This document shows, piece by piece, positions 8,136-15,506 of a stretch of 41,555 nucleotides of DNA. Source of the DNA: G020348385 sp964580235 (GTDB taxonomy: Bacteria > Acidobacteriota > Aminicenantia > Aminicenantales > Aminicenantaceae); assembly GCA_964580235.1 (NCBI GenBank), contig CAZOJY010000018.1, positions 1 to 41,555 of the forward strand. The letters are read 5' to 3'. Positions within the stretch are counted from its first letter, which is position 1; each line of letters opens with the position of its first letter. Position numbers and translations under genes: made by a program. Below the pieces are notes generated by a model. The model was not told the DNA's origin. It made no database searches and was given only the letters and a program-made list of their open reading frames with translations.

Positions 8136-10280
8136 TTGATTCGACCAGTTGAGCTTGCTCAAGAGTATGTAGTAGAATACAACAAAACCACTAGGATTTT
8201 GAAGCCGTTGCAAGCAAATGCCATTTTTTTTACGATACGCCGTATTCTTGTCAATGAAATTAAGCGCTTAAGAAAGACTGAACACACCTTTATGGTTGTG
8301 GTTGCTGTTATCATTGGCATAGCCGGTGGATTTGGCGCAATATTTTTCCGTTTTGCAATTCGCTTTTTTCAAGGGCTTTTTTTCGGATCGTGGCATTACA
8401 CGTTGGACTATGTATTGCAGCTGCCCTGGTATGTGAAGCTATTCGCACCCGCTCTAGGTGGTTTGGTTGTCGGGCCCATCGTCTATTACTTTGCTCGAGA
8501 AGCAAAAGGTCATGGAGTGCCCGAAGTCATGGAGTCCATTGTCCTGCAGGCAGGAGCTATCCATCCCCGGGTAATGATTGCAAAAGTGATGGCCTCTGCC
8601 GTGTCTATCGGATCGGGCGGTTCAGCTGGAAGGGAAGGCCCCATCGTGCAAATCGGGTCTGCCATCGGCTCCGCCATAGGCCAAGTTTTAAGAGTTACCG
8701 GCCCTCGTCTCCGCACTCTAGTTGCTTGCGGAACTGCCGCCGGCATTGCTGGCACTTTTAATGCTCCCATTGCCGGGGCACTTTTTGCTATGGAAATCAT
8801 CCTAAGCGATTTTGGCATTTCTCAGTTTAGCCCCATCGTTATTTCATCAGTCTCTGCCACAGTGATCTCCCGCCATTTCTTAGGAGACTTCCCTGCCTTT
8901 GTCATTCCCAAATACCAATTGGTGAGCCTATTTGAAATGATACCCTACGCCATTCTGGGTGTTTTAGCGGCATTCTTGGCTCTAGCATTCATTAATTTGT
9001 TATACAAGACAGAAGATCTTTTCGAAATGCTTCGGGTCCCAAACTTTTTAAAGCCAGCCTTGGGTGGATTGTGCATCGGCGCCATCGGAATTTACTTTCC
9101 TTATATTTTTGGGGTGGGGTATGAAACGATTGATTTAAGCCTTCAATCTTCTCTTGCATGGTATTTTCTGTTGCTTTTAATAGGGTTAAAATTAATGGCG
9201 ACATCCATAACCATTGGTTCTGGCGGATCTGGCGGTATTTTTGCGCCCTCGTTATTCCTGGGTGCATCCCTCGGTGGATTCGTTGGCACGGTGGTTCATA
9301 CCCTGATGCCTGCTTCCACTGCATCTCCAGGGGCTTATGCCTTAGTTGGAATGGGCGCAGTTGCGGCGGGGGCTATGCACGCTCCGATAACTTCCATCCT
9401 GATCATTTTTGAATTGACGGATGATTATAGAATCATTCTGCCATTGATGATTGCTTGTATTATTAGTGTTTTAATCACCACTCGACTCAAAAAGGAGTCT
9501 ATCTATACCCTCAAATTATCACGGAGGGGACTCAGCCTTTTTCGGGGACAGGAAGTCAATGTTTTACGATCTCTGAAAGTTTCACAGGTAATGAGTACAG
9601 ATTGCGAGCGGATATCTCTCGATACATCCTTCCATAAAATTATGGACTTAACGGTCAAAAGTCCACACTCTGATTTTTTCGTGGTTGATAAAGGTGGACA
9701 TCTTTTAGGTGTGATCTCTATTCACAATGTGCGAAAAATTCTCTACGAATTAGAAGACTTGGAATCTCTCGTCCTAGCTGACGATTTATTATCCCCGATT
9801 CTCCACTTTTTTACACCCAGAGACACCTTAGACATTATTATGAAAGCTTTTAGTGAGCTGAATATTGATGAATTACCCGTCGTAAACAACGATAGGGAAA
9901 GAATTTTTATTGGAACGATTTCCAAAAATGATGTCATTGAAGCTTACAACAGCGAGATGTTTAAACGTGACACGGTTTCTTCGGTTTCCAGTTATATCAG
10001 TTCTCTTCACAAATTAAAACAGGTTCAACTCATAGATGGCCAGGTTTTGAGTGAAATCGAGATTCCTAGTGAGTTTATCAATAAAACCTTGAGAGAGTTA
10101 AATTTAAGGAATCGCTTTGGTGTGGAAGTGGTTCTCATTAAACCAAAAAGCAATAAGAAAAACGATGAGAGGGATATTGTGCTCCCCAAGCCTGACTACC
10201 GTTTTCAATTGGGAGATTCCATTTTGATCTTAGGTTCGCCCGGGGGATTGAAGAATGTCACACACAATAAAAATGCGTAA
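8136..10280 (+). CDS. ClC-family chloride channel/transporter with CBS pair and RCK-C (TrkA-C) domain
   Basis: 714 aa. The ClC membrane domain spans about residues 50-455 with the selectivity motifs GHGVP (125-129), GREGP (165-169) with gating Glu167, and GGIFAP (366-371). A CBS pair follows (about 475-605), probably binding adenine nucleotides. A C-terminal RCK-C domain (about 625-705) is a likely ligand sensor. At the inner proton-glutamate site the FNAPIAG helix reads ALFAMEII, so the second Glu of E. coli ClC (Glu203) is Ile221. The proposed TTG start at 8136 is weak and may lie downstream. The gene is more AT-rich than its neighbours and may be acquired. Its last codons overlap a decayed gene on the other strand. 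Confidence 0.9.
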   Translation: MIRPVELAQEYVVEYNKTTRILKPLQANAIFFTIRRILVNEIKRLRKTEHTFMVVVAVIIGIAGGFGAIFFRFAIRFFQGLFFGSWHYTLDYVLQLPWYVKLFAPALGGLVVGPIVYYFAREAKGHGVPEVMESIVLQAGAIHPRVMIAKVMASAVSIGSGGSAGREGPIVQIGSAIGSAIGQVLRVTGPRLRTLVACGTAAGIAGTFNAPIAGALFAMEIILSDFGISQFSPIVISSVSATVISRHFLGDFPAFVIPKYQLVSLFEMIPYAILGVLAAFLALAFINLLYKTEDLFEMLRVPNFLKPALGGLCIGAIGIYFPYIFGVGYETIDLSLQSSLAWYFLLLLIGLKLMATSITIGSGGSGGIFAPSLFLGASLGGFVGTVVHTLMPASTASPGAYALVGMGAVAAGAMHAPITSILIIFELTDDYRIILPLMIACIISVLITTRLKKESIYTLKLSRRGLSLFRGQEVNVLRSLKVSQVMSTDCERISLDTSFHKIMDLTVKSPHSDFFVVDKGGHLLGVISIHNVRKILYELEDLESLVLADDLLSPILHFFTPRDTLDIIMKAFSELNIDELPVVNNDRERIFIGTISKNDVIEAYNSEMFKRDTVSSVSSYISSLHKLKQVQLIDGQVLSEIEIPSEFINKTLRELNLRNRFGVEVVLIKPKSNKKNDERDIVLPKPDYRFQLGDSILILGSPGGLKNVTHNKNA

Positions 10281-10455
10281 CACAAAAATTGAACTAACTT
10301 CAACCTTATTCCCAGTAGGCAGGATACCTTGAAATTCTCCTTTATAAGTGCCAGTGAAGATATTTTCAAATAATTTTTCAATACCCCAATGGGCATCAGA
10401 GGGAATGCTTTAATAATCATCTCTAAAAATTCTGGGGACGGATCAACACAATCCA
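10272..10455 (-). pseudogene. Remnant of a SnoaL-like ester cyclase gene
   Basis: Translating the minus strand in two frames gives DPSPEFLEMIIKAFP (about 10450-10385) and, after a frame change near 10385, FTGTYKGEFQGI followed by PTGNKVEVSSIFVLRI (ending about 10272). Together these match the central part of SnoaL-like ester cyclases, with the typical GTHKGEFMGIPPTGKKV-like motif. There is no start, no C terminus and the frame is broken, so this is a decayed fragment. Its end overlaps the last codons of the ClC gene, suggesting that the ClC segment was joined into or beside an older gene. Confidence 0.55.
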
Positions 10456-10463
10456 GTTGAAAG

Positions 10464-10492
10464 TTGACTAATCTTTAGAATATCTATAGAAT
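10464..10492 (+). promoter_or_regulatory. Sigma70-type promoter for the DUF2769-type gene
   Basis: TTGACT at 10464-10469 and TAGAAT at 10487-10492 are separated by 17 bases. The start codon follows at 10517 after a GGAGAG ribosome site. Confidence 0.6.
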
Positions 10493-10516
10493 ATGTAAAA
10501 ATTACTGGAGAGAACA

Positions 10517-10948
10517 ATGAAAAGAAGAGAGTTTTTTGCCAAAACAGGGTGTGGAGCCGCGGGTATTTTGCTGGCCCGGGTGGGATTGAAGGCTGGTGCT
10601 CTGCCCAACACGCCCGAAGAACAGAAAGAGAAAATCATGAAATTGCTTGCCAAAATGGGCAAGTCCAAAGAAGAAATCGACAAGATGATGGGAAAAATCC
10701 AAGAATCGCTCCCCATGGTCAAAGATCAGTGCATCTGCAAAACCTGTCCGACATATGTGAAAGAGGAAAAGGTTATTGGATTCTGTCACCCTTTGATCTC
10801 CAAGAGTGCAATCATAACAGAAGAAAGAGGATGTGACTGCCCCAAATGCCCGGTCTACAAAAAGATGGAATTGAAAAACGGGTATTACTGCACCCGAAAG
10901 TCGGAACTGGAACAAGAAGCGGCAAAAAAAAATAACCTCACTCCTTGA
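10517..10948 (+). CDS. Exported Cys-rich protein, DUF2769-like
   Basis: 143 aa. The N terminus MKRREFFAKTGCGAAG resembles a twin-arginine signal (RR followed by FF). A helical charged linker (about residues 33-70) precedes a C-terminal cysteine domain with CICKTCPTY, an FCHP motif, CDCPKCPVY and a closing YYCTRKSE. This Cys pattern resembles DUF2769 proteins and could bind a metal or iron-sulfur cluster; that is inference. A close paralogue starts at 30208 and a shorter relative at 29126. No lipobox cysteine is evident here, unlike the paralogue. An AT-rich inverted repeat (10928-10935 with 10959-10966) spans its end and could act as a weak terminator. Confidence 0.75.
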   Translation: MKRREFFAKTGCGAAGILLARVGLKAGALPNTPEEQKEKIMKLLAKMGKSKEEIDKMMGKIQESLPMVKDQCICKTCPTYVKEEKVIGFCHPLISKSAIITEERGCDCPKCPVYKKMELKNGYYCTRKSELEQEAAKKNNLTP

Positions 10949-11006
10949 CAGGGGCCCCTTATTTTTCATCCAATGACAGGGACGGGTCTGTTGTTAAACC
11001 ACTTAC

Positions 11007-11021
11007 CCTGAATTATTCAGG
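11007..11021. repeat. Palindromic repeat, compact copy
   Basis: CCTGAATTATTCAGG is a near-perfect 15-base palindrome about 54 bases upstream of the LolA-like gene. It shares the core of the repeat family seen at 2723, 26968, 35808 and 41505. In this copy the two arms are merged. Confidence 0.5.
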
Positions 11022-11074
11022 TTAAATGGTCGCCGACAAAATTCTGGAGCAAAGACAATCACGGAGAAAAGACC

Positions 11075-11836
11075 ATGAGAAACATAATGACTATAGGATT
11101 GACGATTTTTCTGCTGGCACCGGCTGCATTCAGCCAGGCACTGACTGCGGACCACATCATCCAGAAGACCAATGACCAACTCAATACAGAAACTAGCCAC
11201 GGAAGATCAAAAATGACAATCGTCACCACATCAGGACAGAAACGGACCTTTGTCCAGGAATTTTGGAGCAAAAACAGGGGCGAAAAAAATCTTATGAGAT
11301 ATCTGGAGCCAAGGCGGGTTAAGGATCAGGCCGTCTTGATGTTGAACCATGCGGACGATATCTGGATGTTTTTTCCCAGGACGCAGCGCGTGCGAAAATT
11401 AGCCACACATGCCAAAAAACAAAAGATGCAGGGCAGTGACTTTTCCTACGAGGACATGGGAAGCGGAGATGCTTTTATCAATGACTTCACCTCCAAAAGA
11501 TGGGATGATGAGCAAAAAGAAGGACAGGATTGTTTTAAACTGGAGCTCATGCGCAAGCCTGAGGCCGACAGTTCCTACTCCAGATTAGTCATGTGGGTCA
11601 TCAAGAAAAACTTTCTTCCTGTTGTCATCGAATATTATGATGAAAAAGATCCCAAATACCTCCTGAAAACAATGGTCTCGAGCAACTTCCAAGTAATCGA
11701 TGGCATTCCCACAGCAATGAAAGTTGTGATGCATAATGAAAATGACAACACCCAGACCGAAATGGAACTTCTGGAAATAAAATACAACATAACATTGAGT
11801 GATTCCATGTTCACGGAGAGGAACTTGAAAAAATGA
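11075..11836 (+). CDS. Outer membrane lipoprotein-sorting protein (LolA-like, COG2834)
   Basis: 253 aa. A signal peptide (about residues 1-20, ending AAFSQA) leads to a LolA/LppX-like half-barrel. Recognisable features are the early DHIIQKTNDQL helix, an SKMTIVTTSG strand and the DDIWMFFPRTQRVRKLA and GSDFSYEDMGSGD segments, typical of the COG2834 proteins often encoded beside RND/MMPL exporters. It acts in the periplasm, where such proteins carry lipids or lipoproteins. The ribosome site is GGAGAA. It overlaps the next gene by four bases (ATGA), so translation of the pair is coupled. No RND transporter gene is nearby. Confidence 0.85.
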   Translation: MRNIMTIGLTIFLLAPAAFSQALTADHIIQKTNDQLNTETSHGRSKMTIVTTSGQKRTFVQEFWSKNRGEKNLMRYLEPRRVKDQAVLMLNHADDIWMFFPRTQRVRKLATHAKKQKMQGSDFSYEDMGSGDAFINDFTSKRWDDEQKEGQDCFKLELMRKPEADSSYSRLVMWVIKKNFLPVVIEYYDEKDPKYLLKTMVSSNFQVIDGIPTAMKVVMHNENDNTQTEMELLEIKYNITLSDSMFTERNLKK

Positions 11837-13023
11837 AAAAAAGCCTGCAAAAGCTTCTTTTTTTTCTCTTGATATGCGGTTCCCTGGCCGCTCAGGAAAA
11901 GGTCGATATTTTTGGGTACTTCGAATCCCAATACATGGGGACGAATGTTAAAACTGATTATTACCAGCTGTTCTCCAACAAACTCAGGCTCGATCTGAAA
12001 TCCGACCTGACAGAAAGCATCACTTTCGCGGCCAATTTTGACTTCATCACCTACCATGGAAAAAAAGAATGGAACATTCTGGATTTCCTGGCGCCGGATA
12101 TCGTATCCCAAGTCCCTCCGGGCATGGAATCCTTTTATGTCCTCCCTTTTCCCAACCGCATGTTTCTAGACAACGCCTACTTCAGGTTGAGCTTAAAACA
12201 TTTTGACCTGACTGTGGGCAAACAACAGATTTCCTTGGGAACAGGATATGTTTGGAATCCGATGGATGTGTTCAACATCAAGGAACTCGTCGATCCGACC
12301 TACGAGCAGCCCGGGCATAATGCCATCCGCTTGGATGTTCCGGTCGGAAATGCGTACTCATTAACCGCGCTGTATTCTCCCGACGATACATGGAATAATT
12401 CAGCCAAACTGATCCAATTCAAGGGACGAATCTCCCACTTCGATTATGCTTTGATCGCCATCGAAAAGGTATGGCGGTTTCACGACTACACCCAATTCGA
12501 TTACGGAAAGATAAATTTTCTGGAACTTCCCGAACAAAGAAGGCTCTTAGGAGCAAGCACGGCAGGCGAACTTTTCGGAATGGGTATTTGGGCCGAATTT
12601 GCCTGCAACTGGATGGAATCGACGGATGACTTTTACGAATTGGTCATCGGGGCGGATTACACGTTCGATTTTCAGACTTATTTTATGCTGGAATATTACC
12701 GGAACACGCTGGGAAAAACAAATTACAAACAATACACCCTCAACGATTGGATGCGGTTGTTTACGGCCGAACAAAAGGCCATTTCCCGGGATCAAGTGTA
12801 TATTTTTATCCAACATCCGGTGACGGATCTAATCAACCTGGGGCTGCAGAATATTTACTGCATCTCAGACGGCAGTCTGGCTCTGGTCCCGGTCCTGAAT
12901 TACAGCTTCTCGGAAAACATCGATATCATGGCCTATCTCAATCTCAATCTTGGAAAAAAAGGCACCGTTTTTTCCAAGAACATGGGAAACGCGGGAATGC
13001 TGCGCGCACGTATTTATTTTTGA
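11833..13023 (+). CDS. Outer-membrane beta-barrel protein
   Basis: 396 aa. A signal peptide (about residues 1-20, ending SLAAQ) is followed by alternating aromatic beta strands across the whole length and a C-terminal Phe (RARIYF), both marks of an outer-membrane barrel. The pattern resembles DUF1302-type porin-like proteins that accompany LolA-like/RND export systems. Segments FGYFESQYMG, LDLKSDLTESITFAANFDF and LTVGKQQISLGTGYVWNPMD fit barrel strands. Its four-base overlap with the LolA-like gene indicates joint function in lipid or lipophilic-molecule traffic; the substrate is unknown. Confidence 0.8.
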   Translation: MKKSLQKLLFFLLICGSLAAQEKVDIFGYFESQYMGTNVKTDYYQLFSNKLRLDLKSDLTESITFAANFDFITYHGKKEWNILDFLAPDIVSQVPPGMESFYVLPFPNRMFLDNAYFRLSLKHFDLTVGKQQISLGTGYVWNPMDVFNIKELVDPTYEQPGHNAIRLDVPVGNAYSLTALYSPDDTWNNSAKLIQFKGRISHFDYALIAIEKVWRFHDYTQFDYGKINFLELPEQRRLLGASTAGELFGMGIWAEFACNWMESTDDFYELVIGADYTFDFQTYFMLEYYRNTLGKTNYKQYTLNDWMRLFTAEQKAISRDQVYIFIQHPVTDLINLGLQNIYCISDGSLALVPVLNYSFSENIDIMAYLNLNLGKKGTVFSKNMGNAGMLRARIYF

Positions 13024-13033
13024 AAATTTCGTC

Positions 13034-13666
13034 TTAGTCCAGAAGGTCCTTGGCGAGGTCTATCGCAGAAGCAGCATCCGGGGCATAGCCGTCCGCTTCG
13101 ATCTGGTCGGCATAGGCCTGCGTCACAGGGGCTCCCCCAATGATAACTTTGACTTTCTCACGCAAACCGGCATCCTTTAATCCCTGGATAACTTCCTTCA
13201 TGTATATCATGGTCGTGGTCAAAAGGGCGGACAGTCCCACAACATTGGCGTCTTCCTTCTGAGCGGATTCGATGAATTTTTCCTTGGATACGTCTGCGCC
13301 TAAATCCACAATTTCATACCCGGCTCCCTGCAGCATCATCCCGACAATGTTTTTGCCGATATCGTGCAAATCCCCCTTGACAGTCCCGATGACCACCTTC
13401 CCCTTGGCTTTCACATTGGCTGCCGCCAACAAAGGGTTGAGAATATCCAATCCCGCCGTCATTGCCCTTGCCGAAACCAGGACCTCCGGGATAAAAAATT
13501 CGTTGCTTTTGAATTTTTCGCTGACAACATTCATACCAGCGACCAAGCCATTATTCAAAACATCTTCAGCCGATTTATTTTCCGAGAGAGCTTGATCAAC
13601 CAGTTGTTTGACCGTATCAGCCTGGCCTTTGACGACTTCATCCGCTATTTGCTCAAAAATTGCCAT
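13034..13666 (-). CDS. Corrinoid (cobalamin-binding) protein, methyltransferase subunit type
   Basis: 210 aa. An N-terminal helical cap domain (about residues 1-85) is followed by a B12-binding Rossmann domain with the signature GDLHDIGKNI (98-107). His101 is the lower axial cobalt ligand. SALLTTTM and IIGGAPVT complete the fold. This is the MtmC/MtaC/MtbC-like carrier that accepts a methyl group from a substrate methyltransferase and passes it to another enzyme. The gene has a GAGGAGG ribosome site and follows the ThyA-fold gene by 23 bases on the same strand. No classical methyltransferase or corrinoid activase is seen in the window. Confidence 0.93.
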   Translation of the reverse strand: MAIFEQIADEVVKGQADTVKQLVDQALSENKSAEDVLNNGLVAGMNVVSEKFKSNEFFIPEVLVSARAMTAGLDILNPLLAAANVKAKGKVVIGTVKGDLHDIGKNIVGMMLQGAGYEIVDLGADVSKEKFIESAQKEDANVVGLSALLTTTMIYMKEVIQGLKDAGLREKVKVIIGGAPVTQAYADQIEADGYAPDAASAIDLAKDLLD

Positions 13667-13689
13667 GGTTTCCTCCTCTCATAAAGGTC

Positions 13690-14649
13690 TTATACGACAT
13701 AATCATCCTTCTCCATCGAATGGAGCTCCTGATCGATGGCCTGCCGGACATCTGCCGGCATTTCCGTTTCTCTTTCCAACATAGGTTTCAATCCCTTTCC
13801 CAATCCGTCATCGATGAAATAGGGCTTCACAAAATCCGAAGGCCACGTTCTCTCCTCGAATGACCGACTCTCCAATTTTTCGAAGAAGCTTTTAATTCCT
13901 TTCCCGGGATCTCCCTCGATCTCTCGAAAATAGGATCCATATATATGGAGCGAATCGCTGATGTCCGCATACCGGCCCACATAAACAGGCCGGTTTATCT
14001 TCTTGCCGATTGCTTCAGCAATGGTTCTCATCAGAGTGGTAAGGGCAATGACATTTTCGAACCAAGCTTTAAACAGATCTCGACTCCGCCAGTGGGTGTT
14101 CATGTTAAAAACAAGCCCCCCCTGTCCATCCTCACACAGCCGCCCCCAGACTCTCTGGAGACATGGGGGATCATCTGTCGGAGGATCGAGCTTGGGATTC
14201 CAAGTGATGGCCTGTGCCCGGCGCGTATAGCCTGTGTCAGCCAGTTTGTTGATCATGGCATCGATCTGATCGATCACGTCATCTTCGACTCTGTGCTCAA
14301 ACAGACGGCCGTGGTATGTGTAAGTCCACCTGGTGTCCTTGCTCTCTGTCCCTTTCAAGATTTCTTCAAGAGGTTTAACCCAGTAATCATGAGCTCCATG
14401 CACGACCTCCATGACATACTCTGCCAGTCCGCCCAATCCATCGGCAAATGACCGGTGAAATCGGGGTTGAGCGAATGGTCTGTGGACCACGATTATGACT
14501 GTGGCATCCCGGCTGGGCGGGTCCGCAGGACGGTCGTATTCTGTGCGGATGCTTATCCCTTTCCCCCAGACTTCTTTAATAGCCAGTTCATAAGCTCGAG
14601 GAATGGTGTCGGCTTCCACGCGCAATATCGGAATTTGGCCTGCCTTCAA
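13690..14649 (-). CDS. Thymidylate synthase-fold protein (ThyA superfamily), corrinoid-associated
   Basis: 319 aa. The ThyA nucleotide-binding set is complete: Arg143-Arg144 (YTRRAQAITW), nucleophile Cys163 (DPPCLQ), Arg188-Ser189-x-Asp191 (THWRSRDLF), Asn199 at the site that selects uracil, and His235/Tyr237 (SLHIYGSYF). The spacing from Asp191 to Asn199 equals that of E. coli ThyA. ThyA moves a one-carbon unit from folate to dUMP. The N terminus (about 1-100) and the C-terminal tail differ from standard ThyA, and the usual C terminus is absent. It may be the cell's thymidylate synthase or a related nucleotide C1-transferase. Its partner gene encodes a corrinoid protein. The start has an AGGAGG ribosome site. 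Confidence 0.75.
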   Translation of the reverse strand: MKAGQIPILRVEADTIPRAYELAIKEVWGKGISIRTEYDRPADPPSRDATVIIVVHRPFAQPRFHRSFADGLGGLAEYVMEVVHGAHDYWVKPLEEILKGTESKDTRWTYTYHGRLFEHRVEDDVIDQIDAMINKLADTGYTRRAQAITWNPKLDPPTDDPPCLQRVWGRLCEDGQGGLVFNMNTHWRSRDLFKAWFENVIALTTLMRTIAEAIGKKINRPVYVGRYADISDSLHIYGSYFREIEGDPGKGIKSFFEKLESRSFEERTWPSDFVKPYFIDDGLGKGLKPMLERETEMPADVRQAIDQELHSMEKDDYVV

Positions 14650-15047
14650 GGGTCCTCCTTCCCAATCTGAATTATTACTTAGAAAATGCCGATACTCCTT
14701 ATTATTCCAGCAATATCAGAATATTATCCTGATATTGCCGGAAATGAAAACAGGAACATCTTCAAGGTCGAATCCTTATATTGGCATCGGCATTTTTTAC
14801 CCAACGGGCAAGCCGATCTTAATGCATCTGCTCTGTTACAGGGCATTTGCAGTGGACTTCCATAGCTGCATTCCCTGTGCCTCGCATATGCATCAACCTC
14901 GACTCGTGAATAAAGCAGATACAAGGTTTTTCATTGTATTGGATTTGCAATAATTTATCAACGAAAAAGTTTGAGATTCGTGCACCCGTTTGAGATGAAT
15001 TGATCCGGCTTGACAGGGTTCCCTCTGCCCAATATAATCAGCTCACG
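14650..15047. other. 398-base spacer with nested inverted repeats
   Basis: No gene is evident. An 11-base perfect inverted repeat (14683-14693 AAAATGCCGAT and 14786-14796) encloses a second one (14707-14719 and 14729-14741, 12 of 13 bases matching, 9-base loop). On the minus strand this forms a structured 5' leader for the ThyA-fold/corrinoid operon. Further up, minus-strand bases around 14840-14880 can form another stem between CAGGGAATGCAG and CTGCAAATGCCCTG. The right end holds the bactofilin promoter. Confidence 0.5.
15010..15038 (+). promoter_or_regulatory. Perfect consensus sigma70 promoter for the bactofilin gene
   Basis: TTGACA at 15010-15015, a 17-base spacer and TATAAT at 15033-15038. 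The predicted transcription start (about 15045) is only about three bases before the ATG at 15048, so the mRNA is probably leaderless. Confidence 0.8.
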
Positions 15048-15434
15048 ATGCCCGAACTCAAGGAAGAACTCGAGATAACAGAGGACTCGGTCAAAAAAAA
15101 ACCTCAGTTCCAATCCTCAAGAATAGGCTCAACTGCGGTAGTGAAAGGCGAATGGGTCTGTAATGAGGATATGCTCATCGAAGGAAAGTTCCAGGGAAAA
15201 CTCAATGCAAAAGATCATGACCTTCATATCGAAAAAGAAGCAACGGTCAAGGCCGATCTCCAGGGAAGAAATATTCTGATAATGGGGAAAGTCACGGGCA
15301 ATGTCACCGCTTCCGGAAAGATTTTAATCGGAGCAGATGCCAAAATGACTGGAGATTTATCAGCTCCTCAAATCTCCATCCAGGATGGAGCCAGATTCAA
15401 GGGCACCGTCAAAATGTTCCACAGAACCATATAA
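15048..15434 (+). CDS. Bactofilin (polymer-forming cytoskeletal protein)
   Basis: 128 aa from the ATG at 15048. An earlier in-frame TTG at 15000 lies upstream of the promoter and would not be transcribed. Residues about 25-120 form the bactofilin beta-helix: IGSTAVVKGEWVCNEDMLIEGKFQGKL, then repeats ending LSAPQISIQDGARFKGTVKM. Bactofilins polymerise without nucleotides and act in cell shape, envelope growth or polar positioning. The N-terminal tail is short and charged. The gene is apparently monocistronic and is followed by an inverted repeat and a convergent lipoprotein gene. Confidence 0.9.
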   Translation: MPELKEELEITEDSVKKKPQFQSSRIGSTAVVKGEWVCNEDMLIEGKFQGKLNAKDHDLHIEKEATVKADLQGRNILIMGKVTGNVTASGKILIGADAKMTGDLSAPQISIQDGARFKGTVKMFHRTI

Positions 15435-15437
15435 CAA

Positions 15438-15502
15438 CCTGGAGAATTCACGAGTCGGCCTGCCTCGACAGCACCATCGGCAATTTTCATGAATACTCCA
15501 GG
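15438..15502. repeat. Inverted repeat between convergent genes (palindromic family)
   Basis: CCTGGAGAATTCACGA (15438-15453) pairs with TCATGAATACTCCAGG (15487-15502), 14 of 16 bases complementary. It lies between the stop codons of the bactofilin and CsgG-like genes and may serve both as a terminator stem, although no T-run follows. The arms are a diverged version of the AACCTGRATTATTCAT family. Confidence 0.5.
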
Positions 15503-15506
15503 AATT

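Noticed and set aside
10205..10420. Short open frame on the minus strand at the end of the ClC gene
   Set aside because: It mixes ClC antisense sequence and part of the decayed ester cyclase; the conserved protein signal is split over two frames, so this is not a gene.
7821..10455. tRNA-adjacent integrated element
   Set aside because: The ClC patch lies on the 5' side of the tRNA, no duplicated tRNA end is seen and no integrase is present, so a classical tRNA-site integration is not supported.
10951..10958. GGGGCCCC palindrome after the DUF2769-type gene
   Set aside because: Too short to interpret alone; it is only the loop region of a weak AT-rich inverted repeat.
15000..15047. Upstream TTG start extending the bactofilin by 16 residues
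   Set aside because: The extension contains the -35 and -10 boxes, and the ATG at 15048 gives a normal N terminus.
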